DNA of 34,298 bases from Acetobacteraceae bacterium (GTDB taxonomy: Bacteria > Pseudomonadota > Alphaproteobacteria > Acetobacterales > Acetobacteraceae), in the NCBI GenBank assembly GCA_027488195.1, contig JAIYCD010000062.1:1-34298 (forward strand), read 5' to 3'. The notes under the pieces were generated by a model that did no database searches, was not told the origin of the DNA, and saw only the letters and a program-made list of their open reading frames with translations. Positions 8,108 through 16,045 of the stretch are shown here, piece by piece (positions within the stretch are counted from its first letter, which is position 1; the number at the start of each line of letters is the position of its first letter). The translations under genes were made by a program, and so were the position numbers.

Positions 8108-9976
8108 ATGACCGTCCTGACCATCCAAGACCTGACCATCCGCATGGCCGGCCGCCCCCTGATGGAGGAGGCCTCGCTGCAGGTCGATACCGGCCGCAAG
8201 ATCGGCCTTGTCGGGCGCAATGGCGCGGGCAAGTCCACGCTGATCAAGGCCATCCTCGGCGACCTCCAGCCCGATGGCGGCGAGATCCGGCTCGCCCAGC
8301 GCGCCCGGATCGGCCATGTGGCACAGGAGACGCCGGCCGGTGAGACCTGCCTGCTCGACATCGTGCTGGAGGCGGATACCGAACGCGCGGCCCTCCTGGC
8401 CGAGCTGGAGGGCCACCCGGAGGCGGTGCGCGCCGGCGAGATCCATGAACGGCTGATGGCGATCCAGGCCGATGCGGCGCCGGCGCGGGCCGCCACCATC
8501 CTGGCCGGCCTCGGCTTCGATGCCGCGGCCCAGCAGCGGCCTTCGCGCGAGTATTCGGGCGGCTGGCGCATGCGCGTCTCACTCGCCCGCGCGCTGTTCC
8601 TGGAGCCCGACCTGCTGCTGCTGGATGAGCCCACCAACCACCTCGACCTCGAGGCCGCGATGTGGCTGGAGGGCTGGATCCAGCGTTTCTCGGGCGCGGC
8701 CATCATCATCAGCCATGATCGCGGGCTGCTGGAGCGCTGCGTGGATTCCATCGCGCATCTCGATCGCCAGAAGATCACGCTCTACCCGGGCAATTTCGAG
8801 AATTTCGTGCGCATCCGGACCGAGCGCGCGGCGCAGGTGGCGGCGCAGAACGTGAAGCTGGCGGCCGAGCGCGCGCATATGCAGGCCTTCGTGGACCGCT
8901 TCCGCGCCAAGGCCAGCAAGGCGCGCCAGGCGCAGTCGCGCATCAAGGCGCTGGAGCGGATGCCGGCGCTCGAATCCATCGTGGAGGATGTGGCGACGCG
9001 CTTCCAGTTCCCGCAGCCCGAGCAGCTCTCGCCGCCCATCCTGACGGTCAGCCGCGGCAATGTCGGCTATGGCAATCACGTGGTGCTGCGGGACCTCGAC
9101 ATCCGCATCGATCAGGAGGACCGGATCGCGCTGCTGGGGGCGAACGGCAATGGCAAGTCCACCCTGGCCAAGCTGCTGGCCGGGCGGATGCAGCCCATGT
9201 CGGGCGACATCCACCGCGACCGGCGGATGCGCGTGGGCTATTTCGCGCAGCACCAGGAAGATGACCTCGACCTGGAGGGCACGCCGCTCAGCCACATGAT
9301 GCATGCGCTGCCGCGGGCCACGGCCGGGCAATGCCGCTCGCAGCTCGCGCGTTTCGGCCTCGATGCGGATCGTGCCGAGACGCAGGTGAAGGGGCTTTCG
9401 GGCGGCGAGAAGGCCCGGCTGCTGATGGCGCTGACCACGCGCGACGCGCCGCACATGCTCATCCTGGACGAGCCGACCAACCACCTCGACATTGATGCGC
9501 GCGAGGCGCTGGTGAAGGCGCTGGCGGATTACGAGGGTGCGGTGATCCTCATCAGCCATGATCCGCATCTGGTGGAGCTGGTGGCCGACCGGCTCTGGCT
9601 GGTGGGCAAGGGGGTGGTGACGCCCTTTGATGGCGACCTCGACGACTACCGCGCGCAGTTGGGCGGCCGGACGGCAGCCGCCGTGAAGCGCGAGGAAAAG
9701 AAGGATGAGCGCAAGCAGGGCCGCGTGGCCGGCGTCGAGGCGCGCGCCGCCCATGCGCCGCTGCGCGCGCGCCTCAAGGGCATCGAGGTCACGCTGGCCA
9801 AGCTGAATGAGGAGGCGAAGGTGATCGAGGGCGCGCTGGCCGATCCGCGGCTTTACGAGCGCGGCAAGACGGACCTCATCACCCGCGCCACGGCCCGCCG
9901 CGCGGCCATCGCCAAGGATGTGGAGCGGCTGGAAATGGAATGGCTGGAGATCACGGAGAAGCTGGAGGCCGCCTGA
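8108..9976 (+). CDS. ABC-F family ATPase (YheS/Uup-like)
   Basis: A 622-aa soluble protein with two ABC ATPase domains and no membrane segment. ABC-F proteins act on ribosomes, not as transporters. Domain 1 has Walker A GRNGAGKST at 36-44, signature YSGGWRMR and Walker B LLLLDEPTNHLD. A linker of about 80 residues rich in Arg, Lys and Gln (RFRAKASKARQAQSRIKAL) follows. Domain 2 has Walker A GANGNGKST at 344-352, signature LSGGEKARL and Walker B MLILDEPTNHLD. The C-terminal 90 residues are charged and likely form a coiled coil. This layout fits the YheS or Uup branches; I cannot separate them by eye. Confidence 0.95.
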   Translation: MTVLTIQDLTIRMAGRPLMEEASLQVDTGRKIGLVGRNGAGKSTLIKAILGDLQPDGGEIRLAQRARIGHVAQETPAGETCLLDIVLEADTERAALLAELEGHPEAVRAGEIHERLMAIQADAAPARAATILAGLGFDAAAQQRPSREYSGGWRMRVSLARALFLEPDLLLLDEPTNHLDLEAAMWLEGWIQRFSGAAIIISHDRGLLERCVDSIAHLDRQKITLYPGNFENFVRIRTERAAQVAAQNVKLAAERAHMQAFVDRFRAKASKARQAQSRIKALERMPALESIVEDVATRFQFPQPEQLSPPILTVSRGNVGYGNHVVLRDLDIRIDQEDRIALLGANGNGKSTLAKLLAGRMQPMSGDIHRDRRMRVGYFAQHQEDDLDLEGTPLSHMMHALPRATAGQCRSQLARFGLDADRAETQVKGLSGGEKARLLMALTTRDAPHMLILDEPTNHLDIDAREALVKALADYEGAVILISHDPHLVELVADRLWLVGKGVVTPFDGDLDDYRAQLGGRTAAAVKREEKKDERKQGRVAGVEARAAHAPLRARLKGIEVTLAKLNEEAKVIEGALADPRLYERGKTDLITRATARRAAIAKDVERLEMEWLEITEKLEAA

Positions 9977-9994
9977 CGCCCCGCCGCGTTGACA

Positions 9995-10015
9995 GGCCGG
10001 CGGCCCGCGCCGGCC
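9995..10015 (+). terminator. Possible hairpin after the ABC-F gene
   Basis: An 8-bp perfect stem (GGCCGGCG with its complement) around a GCCCG loop lies 18 bases after the stop. There is no U-tract, so termination is uncertain; in such GC-rich DNA some hairpins arise by chance. Confidence 0.3.
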
Positions 10016-10053
10016 GCTCCCCCGCGGCCCCGATGGCCGGCAGGAGACGCCCG

Positions 10054-11100
10054 ATGAACCCCCATCCCGGCCGCCGCGCGCTGCTGGGCGCCGCCCTGGC
10101 CCTGGCGGCGGCCCCCGCCGCCGAAGCCTGCAGCCGCGCCGTCTATCTCGGCCCCGAGGGCCAGGTCATGACCGGCCGGACCATGGATTGGCTGGAGGAT
10201 ATGGAGAGCGACCTCTGGCTCTTTCCGCGCGGCATGCGGCGCGATGGCGCGGCCGGCCCCGCCAGCCTCACCTGGACCAGCCGCCATGGCAGCGTCATCA
10301 CCTCGGGCTATGGGGCGGGCACGACGGATGGCATGAATGAGCGCGGGCTGGTCGCGAACCTGCTCTTCCTGACCAGCACCGAATATCCGCCGGCGGCGGG
10401 CGATACACGGCCGACCCTCGCGGTCTCGGCCTGGGGCCAATATGTGCTGGACAGCTTCGCCACCGTGGCCGAGGCGGTGGCCGCCATGCGGGCCGAGGCC
10501 TTTCGCCTCGTGGTGGTGCGCACGCCCAATGGGCTGGAGGCCACGGTGCATCTCTCGATCTCGGATGCGAGCGGTGATTCGGCCATCATCCAGTGCCTGG
10601 GCGGGCGGCTCGTCATTCATCACGGCCGGCAATTCCAGGTGATGACCAATGACCCCCCCTTCGACCAGCAATTGGCGCTGAACGCCTATTGGGAGCGGCG
10701 CGGCGGCACGGTCATGCTGCCGGGGACCAACCGCGCCGATGACCGCTTCGTGCGCGCCAGCTTCTACATCAACGCGGTCCGCCAGACGGCTGATCCCATC
10801 GAGGCGGCGGCGGCGGTGCTCAGCGTGATGCGCAATGTCAGCGTGCCGCGCGGCATCACCACGCCGAACCAGCCCAATATCTCCTCGACCATCTGGCTCA
10901 CCGTCTCGGACCACAAGAACCTGATCTATTACTTCCAGGATACGGCGAGCCCGGGGCTGGTCTGGGTCCGGCTGCGAGAGCTGGATTTCGCGCCGGGTGC
11001 GGGGGTGCGAAAGCTGGCGCTGCACGGCCAGAAGCTGCTGACGGGCGACCAGACCAGCGCGTTCCGGCCGGCGGAGGCCTTTGCGTTTCTGCCGGCGTGA
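10054..11100 (+). CDS. Exported linear-amide C-N hydrolase (choloylglycine hydrolase/penicillin V acylase family)
   Basis: A 348-aa Ntn-hydrolase. Family members cleave linear amide bonds such as those of conjugated bile salts, penicillin V or acyl-homoserine lactones; the substrate here is unknown. A signal peptide covers residues 1-25 and ends AEA, immediately followed by C26. The other family residues are recognisable: GRTMDW (Arg and Asp), NERGLVANLLFL (Asn), MTNDPPFDQQ (Asn) and DRFVRASFY (Arg). Signal-peptide cleavage would leave Cys26 as residue 1, which is what an Ntn-hydrolase needs. The N-terminus has RR (GRRALLGAAL), so Tat export is possible but the motif is poor. A GGAG site precedes ATG 10054. 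The downstream neighbour is convergent. Confidence 0.87.
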   Translation: MNPHPGRRALLGAALALAAAPAAEACSRAVYLGPEGQVMTGRTMDWLEDMESDLWLFPRGMRRDGAAGPASLTWTSRHGSVITSGYGAGTTDGMNERGLVANLLFLTSTEYPPAAGDTRPTLAVSAWGQYVLDSFATVAEAVAAMRAEAFRLVVVRTPNGLEATVHLSISDASGDSAIIQCLGGRLVIHHGRQFQVMTNDPPFDQQLALNAYWERRGGTVMLPGTNRADDRFVRASFYINAVRQTADPIEAAAAVLSVMRNVSVPRGITTPNQPNISSTIWLTVSDHKNLIYYFQDTASPGLVWVRLRELDFAPGAGVRKLALHGQKLLTGDQTSAFRPAEAFAFLPA

Positions 11101-11134
11101 GGGTGGTTTTGGGCGGGTGAGTGGGGAAGTCAAA

Positions 11135-11276
11135 AAGGGCCTCCGGCGGCTGGGGCCGGGGCCCCAGACCCCGTTCCTTGGGTCTTCGCGGATGGCTCAG
11201 GCAATCTGGGGAAGGATGTCGGGATTGTCCTGAAAAATGGGGTCTGGGGCCCCGGCCCCAGCCGCCGGAGGCCCTT
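11135..11276. terminator. Nested convergent terminators forming a perfect 38-bp inverted repeat
   Basis: Arms 11135-11172 and 11239-11276 are perfect reverse complements separated by 66 bases. Each arm contains its own hairpin (CTGGGGCC/GGCCCCAG) followed by a shared GCCGCCGGAGGCCCTT tail running into T-rich sequence. Read from each of the two convergent genes, the distal arm is in terminator orientation. The same module recurs at 28327, and a variant at 18955. Confidence 0.75.
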
Positions 11277-11278
11277 CT

Positions 11279-12187
11279 TTATCCCGCCAGCCGCGCCAAC
11301 CCCAGCAACCCCGGCTGCGGGTGGATGATCCGCCGCACCGGCACCCGCGCCAGATAGGCCCGCATGCGCGGCCGGTCCTGGAAGCGGGCCAGGAAATCCG
11401 CCTGGTCCAGCGCGGTGCGCGCCACCCCGCCCGCCAGATACACGCCGCCCCGGGCGCCCAGCATCAGCGCCACATCGCCGCAGAACCCGGCCAGGCCGCG
11501 CCAGAAGACCGACAAGGCCTCGCGCGCCACGGGGCAGCCGGCTTCGGCGGCGGCGCTGATGGCGGGGCCGTCGCGCGGGGGGACGGCGATGCCGCGCAGC
11601 TCGGCGATCCCTTCATGCAGGGTTGCGAGGCCAAGGCCGGACAGGAAATCCTCGGCGCAGACCGCGCCCTGCCGGGCCTGCAGCCAGGCGAGCAACGCGG
11701 CCTCTGTCGGGTCGCGGGGCGCATAGGCCATGTGCCCGGCTTCGGTGGCGAGCGCGCCATGGCCGGGGATGAAGCCCGCCACGCCCAGCCCCGTGCCGGG
11801 CGCGATGATGGCGCGCGGCGCGCCGGGCAGGGGCGTGCCATCCTGCCAGGTTTCGAGATCGGCGGGGGTGAGGGCGGGCAGCGCCCAGGCCATCGCCTCC
11901 AGGTCATTCACGAGGCGCAGGGAGGCAAGGCCGAGCGCGGCGGCCAGAGCGGGTGCGTCGAAGAACCAGGCGGCGTTGGTCAGGCGCGCCGTCCGCCCTT
12001 CGATGGGGCCGGCGATGGCGAGGATGGCGGCGTCAGCCGAGCCGAGCTTGGCCAGTGCGGCCTGGAGGGCGGCCAGCGGCGTTGCGTGTTCCGCCACGCG
12101 CTGCGCCACCACGCGGCCGTAGGTGCCGCCCGAGGCCAGCGAAAATCGCGCCTGGGTGCCGCCGATATCGCCGATCAGCGTGGTCAA
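11279..12187 (-). CDS. glk: Glucokinase, TTG start
   Basis: A 302-aa Glk-type glucokinase that phosphorylates glucose with ATP. It has the N-terminal phosphate loop GDIGGTQARF, the conserved AIAGPIEGRTARLTNAAW, VNDLEAMAWAL (sugar-binding Asn-Asp), APGTGLGVAGF, EAGHMAYAPRD and the C-terminal GGVYLAGGVA. Length is close to the usual 310-330. The TTG at 12187 overlaps the CitE-like stop as TTGA, so translation is coupled to that gene. Its place as last gene of a CoA-transferase/lyase operon is unexpected for glucokinase. It is followed by a shared terminator repeat. Confidence 0.93.
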   Translation of the reverse strand: MTTLIGDIGGTQARFSLASGGTYGRVVAQRVAEHATPLAALQAALAKLGSADAAILAIAGPIEGRTARLTNAAWFFDAPALAAALGLASLRLVNDLEAMAWALPALTPADLETWQDGTPLPGAPRAIIAPGTGLGVAGFIPGHGALATEAGHMAYAPRDPTEAALLAWLQARQGAVCAEDFLSGLGLATLHEGIAELRGIAVPPRDGPAISAAAEAGCPVAREALSVFWRGLAGFCGDVALMLGARGGVYLAGGVARTALDQADFLARFQDRPRMRAYLARVPVRRIIHPQPGLLGLARLAG

Positions 12188-13041
12188 ATCGCCGCCGCTT
12201 CCTCTGATAGCGCGATGATGCGCTCCATGCGCGGCACCAGGTCCATGGCAATGAACTCCCCATCCACCAGCGCCACCGCTTCGCCGCGCGCCGCCGCCTC
12301 GCGATAGGCGGCGACGAAGCGGCGGGCCTTCGCCACCTCCGCCGCATCGGGCGTGAAGGCGGCGTTGACGGGCGCGATCTGGTCGGGATGGAACACCACC
12401 TTGCCGGAGAACCCAAGCTCCTTCGCGGCCAGGGCATCGGCATGGGTGCCCGCGATGTCGCGCAGGCCCAGCAGGAAGGGCGCGTCGATCGCCTGGATGC
12501 CGACGGCGCCGCAGGCGGCGGCGATGGTGGCGCGGGGGAATTCCAGCGCGCGGGCGGTCAGCGCGCCGCCGGTCTGGAGCGTGTAGTCGCCGGGCCCGAA
12601 GAACATGCCGACGAGATTGGGCGAGGCATCGGCGATGGCGAGCGCATTCAGCACGCCGCGCGGCGTTTCCAAGGTCGCGATGATGCCGATGTCCCGCCCG
12701 GCCAGCGCCGCATCGAGCTGCTGGAGCTGGGCCGCGCTCTCCACCTTGGGCACCAGCAGCGCATCCAGGTGGTCGAGCGGCAGGGCGGCGAGGTCGCGCG
12801 CGAAATCCTCCGTGCCGATGCCGTTGATGCGCACCGCACGCTCGCGCCGGCCGAAATCCACCTCGCGCAGCACGGCGGCGATGGTGGCGCGCGCCTCCTC
12901 CTTGCGGCTGGGCGGCACGCCATCCTCGAGGTCGAAGGCGAGGCTGTCGGCTTGCAGCGTCGCGGCCTTCTCCAGCCGCTCACGGCGATGGCCGGGGGTG
13001 ATCATCATGGAGCGGCGCAGGCGCCACGGCTTTGCGGTCAT
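12184..13041 (-). CDS. CitE-like CoA-ester lyase (cluster A)
   Basis: A 285-aa TIM-barrel protein of the HpcH/HpaI aldolase-citrate lyase beta family, whose stand-alone members split malyl-CoA, beta-methylmalyl-CoA or citramalyl-CoA into acetyl-CoA and an oxoacid. Visible motifs are DSLAFDLEDGVPPSRK, RAVRINGIGTEDF (CoA/phosphate-binding Arg), LLVPKVE, ATLETPRGV (metal-binding Glu), FFGPGDYTLQTGG (metal-binding Asp) and VFHPDQIAPVNAAF. Its ATG overlaps the GntR stop (ATGA) and its stop overlaps the glk start. With the CaiB CoA-transferase two genes upstream, it probably cleaves the CoA ester that the transferase makes. Which acid is involved cannot be read from sequence. Confidence 0.88.
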   Translation of the reverse strand: MTAKPWRLRRSMMITPGHRRERLEKAATLQADSLAFDLEDGVPPSRKEEARATIAAVLREVDFGRRERAVRINGIGTEDFARDLAALPLDHLDALLVPKVESAAQLQQLDAALAGRDIGIIATLETPRGVLNALAIADASPNLVGMFFGPGDYTLQTGGALTARALEFPRATIAAACGAVGIQAIDAPFLLGLRDIAGTHADALAAKELGFSGKVVFHPDQIAPVNAAFTPDAAEVAKARRFVAAYREAAARGEAVALVDGEFIAMDLVPRMERIIALSEEAAAI

Positions 13042-13715
13042 GCGGGAATTCCAGCGGGAGGGGTGAGGCCGAGGCGGCGAAAGCCGCTGTCGAGGATGAC
13101 GCGGCGGAACTCGGCCTCGGCGCGATCCGGGTCGCCGGCGCGGAGTGCGGCCAGCAGATGGTCATGGTTCAGCAGCACACCCTCGCCCGCCGCCTCGAAG
13201 GCGGGATGGCGATGCAGGAAAAGCCGCACGAGATGCGACATGGAAAGCCAGGCGCGCAGCAGGAATTCATTGCCCGAGGCCCGGCAGACCAACTCATGGA
13301 AATGCCAGTCGGCATCGCGCCATTCGGCCACGCGGCCGGCGCGGGCGGCGGCCAGGATGCGCGCATGCTGCGCCTCCAGCTCGGCCAGTTGCGCGGGTGT
13401 CGCCCGGGCGGCGAGCAGGCGCGCGGCCATGCCCTCCAGGGTGGCCCGCATCACCACCATCTGCGCCGCCTGCTCGGGCGAGACCTGGGCCACGCGGGGC
13501 GAGCGGCCGGGGCGGCGTTCCACCAGCCCCTCGCCCTCCAGCGCCTTCAGCGCCTCACGCAAAGGCCCACGGCTGATGCCGAAGCGGGCGGCGAGGCTCG
13601 CCTCGATGATCCGCTCGCCGGGGGCGAGTTCCCCCGCGCGCATCGCCTCCACCATGCGCGCGGCCAGCGTCTCGGGGAGCGAGGCGCGGTGCGGCAAGGT
13701 TGAGGCGTCGAGCAC
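13038..13715 (-). CDS. GntR-family regulator, FadR/FCD subfamily, GTG start
   Basis: A 225-aa transcription factor. The N-terminal winged helix (about residues 12-75) contains ERIIEASLAARFGISRGPLREALKALEGEGLVERRPGRSPRV, a textbook GntR helix-turn-helix. The C-terminal all-helical FCD domain has the metal/ligand histidines in DADWHFHELVCRASGN and LLNHDHLLAALRAGD. FCD regulators typically repress adjacent catabolic genes and respond to an organic acid. The GTG follows the CaiB stop with no gap and the stop overlaps the CitE-like start, so the regulator is embedded in the operon it likely controls. The operator may lie in the 14928-15015 divergent region. Confidence 0.93.
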   Translation of the reverse strand: MLDASTLPHRASLPETLAARMVEAMRAGELAPGERIIEASLAARFGISRGPLREALKALEGEGLVERRPGRSPRVAQVSPEQAAQMVVMRATLEGMAARLLAARATPAQLAELEAQHARILAAARAGRVAEWRDADWHFHELVCRASGNEFLLRAWLSMSHLVRLFLHRHPAFEAAGEGVLLNHDHLLAALRAGDPDRAEAEFRRVILDSGFRRLGLTPPAGIPA

Positions 13716-14927
13716 TCAGATGACCTGGAGCTTGGTCAGCCGTTCGATCTCGGCGTCATCCAGCTTCATCCAGTCGCGATACACCTCGTCATTATGCTCG
13801 CCCATCGAGGGGCCAAGCCACTTCACCTTCCCGGGCGTATCCGTCAGGCGTGGGACGAGGTTGGGGATCGCAAGCTCACCCACGCGCGGGTCCTTCATCG
13901 TGAGGATGTTCTCGCGGTGCTTGTATTGCGGGTCCTGGAAGATTTCCTCGATGGAATAGACCGGGCCGCAGGGCACCTGCTCGCGCTCGCAGATCGTCAT
14001 GAGTTCATCGCGGGTGTATTGGCTGGTCCAGTGGCTGACATAGGCATCCACCTCGCCGCGCGCGGCCTCGCGCTGCTTGATCTTGCCCCATTTCCCCTCA
14101 TCGGCCCATTCGGGCACGCCCATGGCGCCGGCGAGGCGCGCGAAGATCTTGTCGGAGGTGCAGGCGATGGCGATCCAGCGCTTGTCCTTGGTGGGATAAT
14201 GGCTGTGCGGGACGACGTTGACGGTGCCCGGCCCCATGCGCTCACGCACATAGCCGTTCAGCTGGAAGGAGGGCGCCAACTCATCCAGGATGCGGAAGAT
14301 CGGCTCATAGAGGCCGATATCCACCACCTGGCCGCGGCCCGTCTTCTCGCGCGCCTGGATCGCCAGCAACGCGCCCAGCGCGCCGTAGAGGCCGGCGAGA
14401 TAGTCTGGGATGGTGGCCGAGCCCGGCGTCACCGGCGGGCGGTCCGGGTAGCCGGCCAGGTAGGAAAGGCCGCCAAAGGCATTGCCGATGCGGCCAAAGC
14501 CGGGGCGCCCGCTATAGGGGCCGGTCTGCCCGTAGCCCGAGATGCGGACCATGATGAGGCGGGGGTTCACCTCGCGCAGGACGTCCCAGCCGAGGCCCCA
14601 TTTCTCCAGCGTGCCGGGCTGGAAGTTTTCCACGAGGATATCGGCCTCGGCCACCATGCGCTTGAGCAGGGCCGCGCCATCCGGCTTGCGCAGGTCGAGC
14701 GTCGCGGAGCGCTTGTTGCGGCATTCGGAGAGCCAGGGGAGCGTCTCGCCGCACTCGGTGACGGTGCCGAATTTCCGCAAGGGGTCGCCGACGATGGGGA
14801 GCTCCAGCTTGATGACGTCGGCGCCGAATTCGGCAAGCTGGGTCGAGCAGAAGGGGCCGGCCAGGAAGCTGGAGACGTCGATGACTCGAATGCCGTCGAG
14901 CGGCATGACCTTGGGCGTTTCGGACAT
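13716..14927 (-). CDS. CaiB/BaiF (class III) CoA-transferase (cluster A)
   Basis: A 403-aa enzyme that moves CoA between carboxylic acids via an aspartyl-CoA intermediate. The N-terminus MPLDGIRVIDVSSFLAGPFCSTQLAEFGADVIKLE is typical, and D175 in TIPDYLAGLYGALGALLA corresponds to the catalytic Asp of formyl-CoA transferase (D169). RSATLDLRKPDG and VENFQPGTLEKWGL are further family blocks. ATG 14927 has GAGGAA 4 bases before it; a frame upstream to 15113 runs through the control region and is not used. It is first gene of the operon with the GntR regulator, CitE-like lyase and glk, and divergent from a Bug receptor. The substrate acid is unknown. Confidence 0.93.
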   Translation of the reverse strand: MSETPKVMPLDGIRVIDVSSFLAGPFCSTQLAEFGADVIKLELPIVGDPLRKFGTVTECGETLPWLSECRNKRSATLDLRKPDGAALLKRMVAEADILVENFQPGTLEKWGLGWDVLREVNPRLIMVRISGYGQTGPYSGRPGFGRIGNAFGGLSYLAGYPDRPPVTPGSATIPDYLAGLYGALGALLAIQAREKTGRGQVVDIGLYEPIFRILDELAPSFQLNGYVRERMGPGTVNVVPHSHYPTKDKRWIAIACTSDKIFARLAGAMGVPEWADEGKWGKIKQREAARGEVDAYVSHWTSQYTRDELMTICEREQVPCGPVYSIEEIFQDPQYKHRENILTMKDPRVGELAIPNLVPRLTDTPGKVKWLGPSMGEHNDEVYRDWMKLDDAEIERLTKLQVI

Positions 14928-15015
14928 GGTTTCCTCGGTTGAGTTCTGTTGACAGTTTGCACTGGCTAAATTTGTCCGGTCAAGACAGGATGGGGAAAAT
15001 CCTGGGAGGACAAAC
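14928..15015. promoter_or_regulatory. Divergent control region of cluster A with possible operator
   Basis: It separates the CaiB operon from the Bug gene. It is AT-richer than its surroundings and holds a plus-strand TTGACA (14949-14954), a minus-strand TTGACC (14983-14978) and an interrupted palindrome TGTC-N7-GACA (14973-14987) that could bind the GntR dimer. No convincing -10 box lies at 17 bases from either -35. Confidence 0.4.
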
Positions 15016-15978
15016 ATGATCCGGATCACCCGCCGCACGGCGCTGCTGGGCGGGCTCGCGACCCCCGCTCTCGCGCAATCGCCCGCCTGGCCGCAGCGCC
15101 CGGTGCGCATCATCGTGCCCTATGCCGCCGGTGGCGGCACGGACCTCACCACGCGCGCGGTGATGGAAGCCGTGGGCCAGCGCCTGAACCGGCCCATGAT
15201 CATCGAGAACCGGCCCGGCGCCGATGGGGCGATCGGCAGCGAAGTCGTCGCCCGCAGCGCGCCGGATGGCCACACGCTCACGGGCATCAACCCGACGCAC
15301 CTGCTGCTGCGCCACACGGCGGCGAGCCTGCCTTATGACCCGGCCACGGATTTCACGCCCATCGCGGTCTTCGCCCTCTATTCCTTCGTCCTGCTGGCGG
15401 CCGCCGATGCGCCCTTCCGCGACGTGCCGGGGCTGATCGCCGCCGCCCGCGCGCAGCCAGGCGCGATCGCGCATGGCACGGCGGATGTGGCCTCGGGCGT
15501 CGTCGCCGCACAATTCGCCAAGACGGCCGGGATCGAGCTGAACGAGATCCGCTATGCCGGCGGCGGCGCCTCCACGCGCGACCTGATGGGCGGGCACCTG
15601 CCGCTGGCCTGGGTGAGCACGGCCACCGCCATGCCGCTGATGCAGAGCGACCGCATCCGCATCATCGCCGTCACCTCGCCGCGCCCGTCGCCCTTCCTGC
15701 CGGAGGTGCCGACCTTCGCGAGCCTGGGCCTCGGCGCGGCGAGCTATGAGGGCTGGTTCGGCCTCTGGGGTCCCGCGCGCATTCCGGCCGAGATCGTCGA
15801 GCGCATCAATGCCGAGGCCAATCGGGCGGCGGCGACCGAGACGGTGCTGGCGCGCTTGCGCACGCTGGCGGTCGAGCCCGGCGCGCTGGATGTGGCGGGC
15901 GTGTCAAATCTCATGCGCGAGGATGCGGCCCGCTGGGCACGCGCGGCCTCGGAGGGATTGTTGCGCCGCGCCTCCTGA
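15016..15978 (+). CDS. Bug/TctC-type tripartite tricarboxylate receptor (cluster A)
   Basis: A 320-aa periplasmic binding protein. The signal peptide MIRITRRTALLGGLATPALAQ (Tat-like RR, cleavage after ALA) is followed by WPQRPVRIIVPYAAGGGTDLTTRAV and MIIENRPGADGAIGSEVVARSAPDGHTL, the two loops that grip a carboxylate in Bug proteins, and later LPEVPTFASLGL. Family members bind dicarboxylates, amino acids or aromatic acids. A strong GGGAGG site precedes the ATG. No TctA/TctB membrane genes are in the window. Divergent pairing with the CaiB-GntR-CitE operon suggests that it captures or senses the same acid. Confidence 0.93.
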   Translation: MIRITRRTALLGGLATPALAQSPAWPQRPVRIIVPYAAGGGTDLTTRAVMEAVGQRLNRPMIIENRPGADGAIGSEVVARSAPDGHTLTGINPTHLLLRHTAASLPYDPATDFTPIAVFALYSFVLLAAADAPFRDVPGLIAAARAQPGAIAHGTADVASGVVAAQFAKTAGIELNEIRYAGGGASTRDLMGGHLPLAWVSTATAMPLMQSDRIRIIAVTSPRPSPFLPEVPTFASLGLGAASYEGWFGLWGPARIPAEIVERINAEANRAAATETVLARLRTLAVEPGALDVAGVSNLMREDAARWARAASEGLLRRAS

Positions 15979-15992
15979 CCCCCGGTTGCGGC

Positions 15993-16043
15993 GGGGCGCT
16001 TCGCATGCTCGCCTGTGGTGAAGTCATCGCATTGGAGCGCCCC
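15993..16043 (+). other. Inverted repeat in the leader of the M20 peptidase gene
   Basis: GGGGCGCT (15993-16000) and AGCGCCCC (16036-16043) are perfect complements separated by 35 bases, ending 2 bases before the ATG at 16046. The right arm includes part of the GGAG ribosome-binding sequence, so pairing could affect initiation, or it may be a terminator-like remnant after the Bug gene. There is no U-tract. Confidence 0.3.
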
Positions 16044-16045
16044 GC

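Noticed and set aside
11135-11276. A miniature transposable element (MITE) or insertion-sequence remnant
   Set aside because: The long inverted repeat invites this, but no target-site duplication is visible, the 66-base interior has no transposase remnant, and the arms match a terminator at 28327 that lies singly after a gene.
14949-14977. A sigma-70 promoter from TTGACA at 14949
   Set aside because: The bases 16-18 downstream (TTGTCC region) do not resemble a -10 box; the AT-rich TAAATT is only 11 bases away. Kept only as part of a control region.
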